64,000 nucleotides of DNA from contig JAYESD010000005.1 in NCBI GenBank assembly GCA_036927565.1, positions 151,734,023 to 151,798,022 on the forward strand, given 5' to 3'. Positions 55,667-64,000 of this stretch are shown piece by piece. The translations under genes were made by a program, and so were the position numbers. Source of the DNA: Tuctoria greenei (lineage: Eukaryota > Streptophyta > Magnoliopsida > Poales > Poaceae). Positions within the stretch are counted from its first letter, which is position 1; every line of letters begins with the position of its first letter. Under the pieces are notes generated by a model. It was not told the DNA's origin. It searched no databases and saw nothing but the letters and a program-made list of their open reading frames with translations.

Positions 55667-55978
55667 TCTATGTGGAGCTGACGATGGGGCGGTTGGTTCG
55701 CGTCTCTGCACCACCACCGCATAAATTAAGTTCTTCACAGTCCTCGTGCCACGCGTCTCTCTTTGAACAATGGAAGATGCACATTCATATCTCGCGTGTC
55801 TTGCTTTAGTCTAGTGCGTCTAGCATTTATATCGCTCGTCTCTTCGCCTCCGGTGCTCCTTTACTAATCGACCAACGCTCCTTTACTAATCGACCAAGTC
55901 CAGTGTGACCGCCGCCTCTGTTCGCCATCGCCGTCATTGTCATCATCGTCGCCGTCCTCGTCGTTGTCGTCACTGTTC

Positions 55979-56819
55979 ATGGCTGGGTTAGATATTGGCT
56001 TGGCGCGTAGCCAACTGAAGGAGGAGAGCTTGGCGTGGCGCAAGAACCATCGTCATGTATTTACATATGGCACACCGGTCGCATTGTTGTATATATGTAG
56101 CTCTGCAATGGACTGATGAACATAACTGTAGTTTTGTTTTTCCGTCTTGTTTGTTTTTGGTATTTCTAATTTCTCTGGGTAGTGTTTCTCTACGAAACCT
56201 GAGTCGGAAGATTTATTGAAGTGGCAGCGCATCACCTCTAGTAAAGAAGGGGTAAGTCATGCAGAACAAGCACAATAATATGAGTATAACCATGGTCCTC
56301 TTATTAAAAGATTTCCTTTGTAGACTGACTAAGTAGGTGGTTACTACCCCCTGACAATCTCCTTCTCAAAGGACTATTCATTCGTGCCTCCAAGATACGC
56401 CTTTCGATGTGGTTTCTTCCACTGAAATGTCCATCGCTCAGGAGCACTATGACTTGGGGTTCTTGATCAAGAGGCTGTAAAATAGATTTATTTTGCTCAA
56501 GTAATTAGTAATTGTTGCTGAACTTATTTGAACTAGTTTCTTATGTTGCTTAAATTGATATTTTGTAGCGGCGGTGCTCTGGTTTTACAATCAAAACTAT
56601 ATTACTTGAAGTTTAGCATTTGCTTCATTAGCCAAATGCACTCGATGTTGAAAATGATTGCTATAATCCACTTATAAAGGTTAGTAACTTTGTCTTAGTG
56701 ACCAACGTAGGTTATTCATTCCTCATTCAACATTTGTTAATTGAATGGCTGTCAATATTTTCAGGATCCAGGGGAATATAAGAGACGTCTTCGGGAGAAA
56801 ACTAGACGGTACAGTTTAG
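55979..56819 (+). pseudogene. SCE1-like: Captured SUMO E2 (SCE1/UBC9) gene, copy B
   Basis: Exon 1 (55979) reads MAGLDIGLAR..EESLAWRKNH, closer to SCE1 than copy A. Exon 2 ends at 56251. Exon 3 (from 56324) has a stop after TD and a second stop replacing Pro in FHPNV. The catalytic-Cys codon is again TGA (SGAL, stop, LGVL). Exon 4 (about 56569-56679) keeps the full length with FTIKTILLEV, stop, HLLH, stop, PNA, where the family has a Gln at each stop. Exon 5 (56765-56819) is clean: DPGEYKRRLREK...YSL, then stop. Stops shared with copy A predate the duplication. Confidence 0.85.
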
Positions 56820-57000
56820 ATTGATCGATGGCAGCTTCATAGGAATAAGTTTAGAATCGAAATGTATAGTCTAGAGGGCATGCAATGTGTATGAACTATA
56901 AAATTAATTGAGTTGCAAATTATCTCTAAATTGCAATGTTATTGTGTTTGTTTATGCCTCAATTTGAATTATATCCCTTACTTGCAATGTTATTGCGTAT

Positions 57001-57850
57001 GTTTATCCCTGCAACGGACGCTCACGATGTTAACTCTGCGCGCGGGTGGCATTGGACGTTCAAGATATCGTGCGAGTGGCCAAAGGGAGACGAGCACATG
57101 AGAGACAAACATTAAACAGGAGCGTCTTTGATTTTTGACCTCCGGCAAAAGGTAGACAGGTGAATGAGAGACAAGCTGTACTAAGGCCCGTGGGAGAAGA
57201 GATAATGCGAGACTTGCCTTTCCTGGGCCTGTCTCCGATTCGCACCGAAGATCTTTTGTCCCACCTCGGAAAACTGAGCGCAATACAATGATCATATAAG
57301 GTATTGTCCACAGTTGCCAGTTGTACATGGCCGCATACAAAATATGGTGTCGCACCCCCCGAACAACATCTTTCCGTGTGGCGTGCCTGTTCGGTAACAA
57401 AATAATGTGAAATGAGCGTTATATATGCCTGAATGGCAATGTCTCGCTTTTGTTTATGAGTTTATTCCTGAAATTAGGACGCTCACGATGTTAACTCTGC
57501 GCGCGAGTAGCAACGGACACTCACGATGTCATGCGAGTGGCAAAAGGGAGACGAGCACATGAGAGACGCACTTTAGGAAGGTGCGTCTCTGATAATTGAC
57601 CTCTGGCAAAAGGGAGATGTGCCTTACTCAGGCACATGTCCGATTTGTGCTGAAGATCTTTTGTCCCATCACAGAAAGCTGAGCCCGTTGCAACCATCAT
57701 ATAAGGCATTGCACACAGTTGCGAGTTGGACATGCCCTAATGCCAAAGATGTTGTTCCTGGCTTCAGCACACCGTGGGCCATTTTTTGCATATGGGGTGC
57801 CCGTTCGGCCACAAATTAATGCAACACGAGCGTCATATATATGCATCTCA
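57001..57850. repeat. Two tandem ~460-bp units, copy B
   Basis: Counterparts of 20511-21360, starting at 57001 and about 57460, with TATAAGG boxes near 57294 and 57700. Confidence 0.6.
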
Positions 57851-57954
57851 GATTTTGACCTATTTTTAGCTCTCGCGCGCTCTCTGGCAAAAATTTTTGG
57901 TCAAAACTTACTCGCGCTCTCTCGACCAAAGGGAGACACTGTAATGAGAGATGG

Positions 57955-58320
57955 GTGTTATATAGGCTCGTCTTCGAGTTTTGCTATTTTAATCTCTCGT
58001 GTGCTCTCTCCCAAAACTTGGCAAAAAAATTTAGCTCTCGCGCAAGAATTTTGAGCACGCTGTCGCCATCCATCTTACTCAACTCGCTCTCCATCATTGT
58101 CGTGCTGCTGTCGTCGACCCCGACCCCGCCATCGACCACGACTTTCATCATCATAGAGTTGAGTACGTTGGAGCATGCCGCCTTGTCTCTTGTCCCTAGA
58201 GCATGCCGCCGCCTCGACCCCTACCTCGGTAAACAGTATGAGCACGCCGCCGCCTTCACATATGTGGAAATGTTCTCCCTGTTCCCGAAGAATGCCGGCC
58301 ATCTGTCATCCAAGAGTTGA
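57955..58320 (+). CDS. Unknown ORF, copy B
   Basis: Same length (121 codons) as 21464-21829 and about 80% similar by eye (LLNSLSIIVVLLSSTPTPPSTTTF; LVPRACRRLDPYLG; YEHAAAFTYVEMFSLFP). The internal Met that looked like the best start in copy A is Leu here, so translation of this copy is doubtful. Confidence 0.3.
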   Translation: MLYRLVFEFCYFNLSCALSQNLAKKFSSRARILSTLSPSILLNSLSIIVVLLSSTPTPPSTTTFIIIELSTLEHAALSLVPRACRRLDPYLGKQYEHAAAFTYVEMFSLFPKNAGHLSSKS

Positions 58321-58618
58321 GGAACCGCCACTCTAGCGCCTCAGCCAACTTGTCCCGGAACACGCCACTACCTCATCCTCTATCCCCGGAGCATGTTGCC
58401 GCCACAACCCTGCCCCCAGATCATGCATTTCAGTGATTTTCTTGAATATGAGAATGTCCACTGAAGGCTCATTGTTAATGAAGTCATAGATCTAAAGGGA
58501 GAATTTTCATTACAGTATACATTCATCTTCCTTGTTTCTGTCCACTGTAGAAGTAACGTATTTTTTTGACTATCAATGTATATAATGAATTCTAATTCGC
58601 AAACTCTTGGAACTGTAG

Positions 58619-59085
58619 GAACTGTGGTTTACACTAGCATTTGCCATCCCAGTGAGTTTGATTTATACCTCTGTAGCCATGCTAGAATCAAGGTACCTAT
58701 GCGATAATTAGTGTTTCTCTCACGAGTTTTTGATATCAGGTTTTTAATACATTAGTGGAATGTAAATTATTTGTTTTTTTAGGGGACAAGCACAACCGCT
58801 CACTACCATGTCCTTTATGATGAGAAGAATTTCTCTATTGATGCTTTGCAAATGCTCACCATCTGCCTGTGCTACAAGTAAGCTCGGTTCTTTATTCAAA
58901 GTTCTTATGTATATTACAATTGTATACCAATTTGTTCCTAAGCCTTCAGATATTTTCTTCCTTATATGTTACTGTTTAAGCGAAAGTGACTGCAATTTGA
59001 TAATATTTTATATGATTTCAGTGATTTTATTGACTTTGAGGATGTCTCCGTCGGAGCATTAGAGGCTATGAAGGCTCATCGTTAA
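58619..59085 (+). pseudogene. AGO-like: Captured Argonaute PIWI exons, copy B
   Basis: Exons at 58619-58692 (acceptor TGTAG, donor GTACCT), 58783-58877 and 59022-59085. It reads GTVVYTSICHPSEFDLYLCS and GTSTTAHYHVLYDEKNFSID, then DFIDFEDVSVGALEAMKAHR and stop. The frame is open throughout, as in copy A. LCSHA is closer to the usual AGO sequence than LCIHA in copy A. Over exons a and b the copies differ at roughly seven amino-acid-changing and three silent positions. Direct repeats at 58425-58520 and 59015-59123 bracket the exons. Confidence 0.78.
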
Positions 59086-59835
59086 TTAAGTCATTCATCT
59101 AGAGAATGTTCATTACGATATACAGAAATAGATGATTACAGTTATGATGTATGTAATTAGTTACTTTGTAATCAGTATGAACAGGGGGCATTCGTTGTTG
59201 TGTAATTAGTATAGTTGATAACCATGATTGACAATTTATTAATATTTTATTGGTCAATAAAATTTAAGGTGTGATCTTTTTGGCTATACATATGTTCATG
59301 TATGTGTATGTTGCTAACACTGGCAATATGGCTGCAAAATCCTGGCTAGCTCTAGGATGCAGCCGACAACCAGGATAATAAGGGGTGGGGGACACCTAAT
59401 AGGAGACCCTGCCTGTAAACAATTAGCGATGAGCTATAATAGAGAGCGCCTTGGATTATCTAAATAAAGGAGATAAGCTTCCTTAAAGTCCATCTTAGAT
59501 CAGTAAACAAATTGGCGACGCGTTGCAATAAAGCACGTCTGAGATCAGTCAATAAATCTGCGACACACTATGTTAGTGCTTGTCTCACATGTATGCTGGT
59601 GAGCGACGCGCACGACTCACGTCTCCAATGACTCCGTAAAGAATGTCTGTTATGAATCGAAAAAAGGAGACGCACTATCTTTGAGCTTGTCTCACACATA
59701 GGCTTATCAGCGACGCACCAACTGCTCGTTTTTGATGACAACGTAATGCGAGACGCTACGACGGATACACACAATTTGTTCATCTCCCTTCTTCGTTCGG
59801 GCACGTCTCGGATGAGACTTTATTACGTAGCGATT

Positions 59836-60901
59836 CTGAAAGAATATTTTAGAATTTTGTATGATGTCATTTACCATACTACAAAATTGGAACCCGGAAA
59901 ATAACACCCACAAAGAGAAACAAAAAAAAAAAGAAAAAAAATCACTTGCGGCAAATTTAACAAATTTTGTTCAGGAAAGTAAATTATACTAAAATTTTGT
60001 TCAGGCATTAGGTACGGTGGACAATGCAGGTATTTAGGGGATGAAAAATGTACTTTTTGTAAAACTAGTGTCAAATCAATGTTTTGCAACGGTTCAGAGT
60101 CATTTTGTACTGTTAATACCTGGCAATTATCAGTAACAAGTATTTCAAATTTGTTCGTCACGTGTATCAACCACGTTCAATGGTCACCTTCCTGCCCATA
60201 TGTTTTTTATAAGTCCCTATGTTATTTAATTGTTTTGAAAAATATAGATAAATTAGTCAAAATGATCAAGGCCCTTAGGCATATTTTGCATGTTATTCAA
60301 AATTGTAACGATAAGCACCTAAGTAGTACAGCTAAATATTTCATCACTGGAGATTATGTTTATGTCCTTATGTTGTAGTCCGTGTGCTCACGAAGAAACG
60401 AACTCGATTTTGTTGGTTTCAGATTATTCTACTCAGGTCAGTACTGATGAGGACATCACATTTATGGATACAAACAACACTCCATTGAACATACAAGATG
60501 CAATCAATAGAGTTCATACACAACAACTAATTTCAGAGGTGAGCTCGTTCTTATATGTTTCCTTATAAGTTCTTGAGCATAGATTGCTACCTAATGATTT
60601 AATTGTGATTAGGATCAACAGTGAGGTTCAAGGAGTAGTTGGAGAAAGTATTAGGGACGTGGAGGACCAGAGAATTCGTTCCAAGAAGATAGAAACCGAG
60701 CCAAACTCAAAATCGTGTCCAACTGAGAGTCCAGGAGCAGTATGCACTAAAATGGGCGCCCAGGACGCATACCAACTACGTTTTGGACATTCTACATATG
60801 CATGAGAAGGGGAGAGGATAAAATTTCCAATGGAGCTGGTCCCATCTAAAAATTAATTAGGATTCGATAGGAATCGTCAAAACAAAATCGAGTTCAGAAT
60901 C
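59836..60901. other. Tail of duplication B, then possible exon remnants
   Basis: To 60445 this is the counterpart of 23346-24017. 60446-60540 continues an open frame (STDEDITFMDTNNTPLNIQDAINRVHTQQLISE) ending at a GTGAGC donor. After TGATTAG, 60613-60800 is open again (RINSEVQGVV...). This looks like two exons of a gene or transposon ORF, but I recognise no family. Confidence 0.3.
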
Positions 60902-61339
60902 TGTTAGGGTGCTGCGCCACCGTATTGGGCCATTGGGCCTTGTATCAAGTCTAAGTCCATTATTTTCATATTTTAGGGTTAGGTAACGACCCAAACACCC
61001 CCATGGACGTCCTCCCACCTATATATACTTCATAGTAGCCGTCATAAACAATTGGGTTTTGCTTAGATCAATAATATCGCCATTCTACGGTTTGTGAGAC
61101 CCCAACTTTGCGATTTCAGATCGTGTCTTCAACGTTCTTGCTCATGTTCTCGGTTGCACTCGCAGGGATTAGCCTTCTTGGCGAGGTCAAGCGTGTGCAG
61201 CATGGTTGATAACCAACGAAGCCGTGGTGTAGTGATTGTAGGGGTACTCGAACCGCACGAGTGCCGCGAATCATCAACGTCGAGTTCTCCACCCCAATCG
61301 ACTTACCTATCGGAAGATCGGGCCTAAACTTACTCATCA
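60902..61339 (+). repeat. Gypsy 5' LTR with TATA box
   Basis: 438 bp from TGTTAGGGTGCTGCG to CTTACTCATCA. A CCTATATATAC TATA box lies at 61018-61028, followed by a likely transcript leader. The right-hand LTR is outside the window, so the borders rest on TG/CA ends and the adjoining primer site. Confidence 0.65.
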
Positions 61340-61340
61340 A

Positions 61341-61359
61341 TTGGTATCAAATTTCTAGG
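61341..61359 (+). promoter_or_regulatory. Primer binding site (tRNA-Met type)
   Basis: TTGGTATCAAATTTCTAGG follows the LTR. It keeps TGGTATCA but departs from the usual GAGC continuation. Confidence 0.65.
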
Positions 61360-62525
61360 TTGCCCATTATGTAATTCATCTATCCATTACATTAGTTTTG
61401 TTTTTTGTACCTAGAGTCCACAAAAAAGCCACAAAAAACTTGCAGTATAGTATATCTATTCATTACTTTGTCCAAGCCACCATTGAGCCTTTGCAACTTT
61501 CGTTTTTAGTTTGGTTTTGTTGAGTTTGTGTCCGTTGTTGAGTCATATTGCTGGTTTAGAAAGTGTTTTTGGTTTTGCATTGTGTTGATTCATCCTTTTG
61601 AATCACGTCATCACATCCAGATTAGATTCATCTCTGTCCAGTTCAGTATTTTCATCATATCTCTCTCATATGAACTCGGATTTTTGTGTTCTTGTAGTTC
61701 CTGGAAACATTAAGAAGTTATCTATAACTTCTGTATTCATCGGTTTCCTGGAAATAGAGTTATCGAGGTCGAAATTGCATTAGATCCGAATCTGTTCTCG
61801 ACCTAGAATTTCTGAATAGTCTATATTTCAGGGGCAATATCTCTTATTATTCTTGCAAAAATAGGTCTTTCATATAATGAAATTAAAGAGGAGAGATATA
61901 TCTACAATATGCTGTTTGAAGTGTTTCTATTTTTTATCCTCTAAGTGTGCCTAATTCTCCTTGGAAGATTGAGCAGAAAATCTGTGACAGACCTACGAGA
62001 TATATTTGATTGTCTTGCATTGTGTTCCTCTTTTGCAACACATTCGAAAAAAAAGACAATAGAAAAGGCAAGTGCAAAAATAAAAATATACAAAAGCCGC
62101 ACAAAAAAAGAGAAAAAATGAAAAAAAATTAGAAGTGCTTGCATCCTTTGTGTCCTATAGTTTTTGTTTCATGTCTTGCTAGCTTGAACTACTAGGAACA
62201 CATTTAGGCCAACAACTTTGACAAGTACTTTGGACACTTATTCAACATTACTATCTGATTTCATTGTTGCTAATCCTTGCTACATATAATGTGTCATCCA
62301 AACTACACCTTACTCTTGAGCAGAATCGATACAACTTTGCAATCATCCCATGCTTCATTGGTTTCTTCATAACGTCCACCGTTTGCCACCTGCATTGTTG
62401 GTAAGAACACTAGTAAGAGCGTGGTAAGATGCTTGAGATTGTGTGATTCCACTTCCACATTGCAATTATCCTTTGTATTTGATTGGAATAACATTTTTTT
62501 TGTTGTCTTCTGTTTGCTACTAACA
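61360..62525. other. Gypsy leader, no recognised gene
   Basis: AT-rich untranslated leader between primer site and gag, with short ORFs only. Confidence 0.5.
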
Positions 62526-63945
62526 ATGTCAGGTAAAAGCAAGAATCATGCATTATATGCTAAGATGATTGACATGATGAAGACAGCGATGGAGTTGCTC
62601 ACTAAGAATCAAACATCAACCAAGGTTGCACATGACGTTCATACCACCTTTACAACTCCTTCAACAATAAGTAATTACATTCTCCCGTCTTTTCCTTCTT
62701 TTGATGGTCTTGGTTATGATGAATATAGTGCTTGGGAAATAGAGTCAGATAAAATTTTTGGACAATGTCATACGTGTGAGAGGAGAAAGATTAGAAAGGT
62801 TGCGAGTGCATTTGTATATTGTGCATTAACTTGGTGGAACAACTTAAGTGATTTAGAAAAACCACGAACATGAAAAGATATGAAAATTCTTATGCGAGAA
62901 ACTTTTCCCAATATATCTAATTGCAAAGATAAAATAAATGAACTTGAGAAGAATTTTCTTGTTGTACCTCCTCCTATGCCTAACCTTTTGCAGGAACATG
63001 AACAAATAAATGTAGAAAATTCAAAAGAGAATGAGGTGTTCAACATCTCTTGTGGAAATTCAGATCTTTCAATTCCTATTTCACCCACAGTTACTGCTGA
63101 ATATGAGAATGAAGGTAATGTACCTCGCACTACACTTATCAATGTCGAGAAGTTTTTGTATGTTTCAAATGTTTCCCTCAATCATTCTATTGGAGAGCAA
63201 CAATTTGAGGAGCCTTTTCCAACTCATTTACCACTAGTTGATTTTGCCACTGATCCTTACGACAAAAATGCATTTTTGCTGATAATTATATTGTACCTAT
63301 GATAGAACAAGTGAATGAATTTGATACTTTGTCACCCACTTTCGCTGAAATTATGCATTTAATTCCAATTACATGTGAAAGAGATGAGCAGAAATTTTTG
63401 TCTTCTCTAAATACTTTGGGTTATATTGAATTTGACAATCTTTGTGATCTATACACTCTAGAGAGAAGAATATTTTTGAAAACTGATTTGCCTTTGTTAA
63501 ATAGAAATTTTTTCATGCTATAGGCAAATATGAACATAGTGGTATGTTTATAGTGCATAAAGTTTACATATGTTCAAATGAGAAAGCTCCTTTTGTGCTG
63601 CAACCACATGGTCAAGTAAATGAATGTACTAACGCTAATAATGTCTTGTCAAGTTTTTCTAGTATTTTTTCCTTGCAGCAGAGACAACAAAAACATTATT
63701 CACTGCGGTTGTGCATTATGGACAGCACTCATTCTACCTCAAAAGCAAGCCTCTCTGCTGGACATACGAGCAAGCCGAGGACGGCTTGTCATAAAGAAGG
63801 GGAGAATGATGAGATCATGCACATTATTATTGCACCTACAAACATGACAGAATGTTTATTTGTTTGGGATCCTGGCTCAAGTGAATGTCCAATCTTATTT
63901 GATGGACAAGATCAAGATGGCGCACTTTATCGTCCACCGCCTTAG
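62526..63945 (+). pseudogene. Gypsy gag and following region
   Basis: The probable start at 62526 reads MSGKSKNHALYAKMIDMMKTAMELLTK. Then FPSFDGLGYDEYSAWEIESDKIF and ALTWWNNL match the retrotransposon gag (capsid) domain. A TGA at 62871-62873, where a Trp (PRTWKDMK-like) is expected, interrupts, and the same frame resumes KDMKILMRETFPNIS and runs to 63302. Later pieces in other frames (63299-63523, SSLNTLGYIEFDNLCDLYTLE; 63544-63945) look like one protein broken by frameshifts. No zinc knuckle or protease motif recognised. Confidence 0.65.
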
Positions 63946-64000
63946 CCTCCTCCATTCATGCATACAAGAAGATTTGATGCTGTTGCACATTTAGACCAAC

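Larger units (their letters stand above)
53787..59832. mobile_element. CACTA-2, copy B
   Basis: Left end CACTATGAAAGAAACCC (53787). The right end has decayed to CGCTACGTAATAAAG read on the minus strand (59832). ATT flanks both ends (53784-53786, 59833-59835), the same duplication as in copy A, confirming that the element was in place before the segment was duplicated. Cargo order is identical to copy A. Subterminal repeats lie at 53805-54055 and 59445-59832. Confidence 0.85.
49973..60445. repeat. 10.5-kb segmental duplication, copy B
   Basis: Direct-orientation copy of 13421-24017. Starts at GGCGGCGATGGCTACTTG, ends at TACTCAGGTCAGTAC. Left neighbour is segment C3, right neighbour is unrelated sequence. 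Confidence 0.9.
60902..64000 (+). mobile_element. Ty3/gypsy element, 5' part (runs off window)
   Basis: LTR (60902-61339), primer site, about 1.2-kb leader and a gag-containing region. No protease, RT or integrase is reached before the window ends, so its autonomy cannot be judged. The post-gag sequence, with many short acidic ORFs, is reminiscent of large non-autonomous gypsy derivatives, but this is inference. Confidence 0.7.

Noticed and set aside
1..64000. Endogenous pararetrovirus or other integrated virus
   Set aside because: All RT regions seen have LTR-retrotransposon (gypsy or Copia) domain order with integrase, or are LINE-like. No movement-protein or caulimovirus-type coat motif was noticed.

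Overview
This is plant nuclear DNA, most likely from a large grass genome. Almost all of it is nested, decayed transposable elements. The evidence is LTR retrotransposons with plant initiator-tRNA-Met primer sites, CACTA elements with grass-type subterminal repeats, LINE 3' relics, and host-like pieces that match plant families (type I MADS-box, SUMO E2, Argonaute). I see no intact ordinary host gene, no rRNA or tRNA gene and no CRISPR array. The species cannot be named from the sequence.

Layout. 1-5174: 3' part of a Tat/RIRE2-type Ty3/gypsy element (RT end, two RNase H domains, integrase), followed by a hairpin-rich spacer and an antisense coiled-coil ORF. 5175-10404: a Tekay/Del-like chromovirus with both LTRs truncated. 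10405-12900: a foldback element and a broken type I MADS-box gene. About 12950-15502: the 3' half of a CACTA element (CACTA-1). 17320-23345: a complete 6-kb CACTA element (CACTA-2, target duplication ATT) with no recognisable transposase. CACTA-2 instead carries a five-exon copy of a SUMO-conjugating enzyme gene, two Argonaute PIWI exons spliced in frame to an unknown exon, and two related small genes with good TATA boxes and start contexts. 24498-28350 and 28351-37843: tandem copies of a LINE-derived segment, one holding a 1.86-kb solo LTR (25981-27843) and the other a complete Copia element (28569-36134, target duplication AGTTC). 39783-47574: a complete transposase-type CACTA element (CACTA-A, target duplication TGT). 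47.7-49.9 kb: a third copy of the LINE-derived segment, split by a 765-bp non-autonomous CACTA element built of 130-bp repeats. 49973-60445: a second, direct copy of 13421-24017, including the CACTA-1 end and all of CACTA-2. 60902-64000: 5' LTR, primer site, leader and gag of another Ty3/gypsy element that runs off the window.

The most interesting part is CACTA-2 and its duplicate. The element collected exons with introns from two regulatory pathways (SUMO conjugation and RNA silencing) and carries several promoter-like TATA modules embedded in GAGACG/CGTCTC repeats. In the SUMO E2 copy the catalytic cysteine codon is TGA in both duplicates. The Argonaute-like exons stay open in both duplicates, but the differences between the copies are mostly amino-acid changing, which argues against selection on a protein. 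A role through small RNA or antisense transcripts is possible but unproven.

All assignments come from reading translations and repeats by eye. No database search was run.
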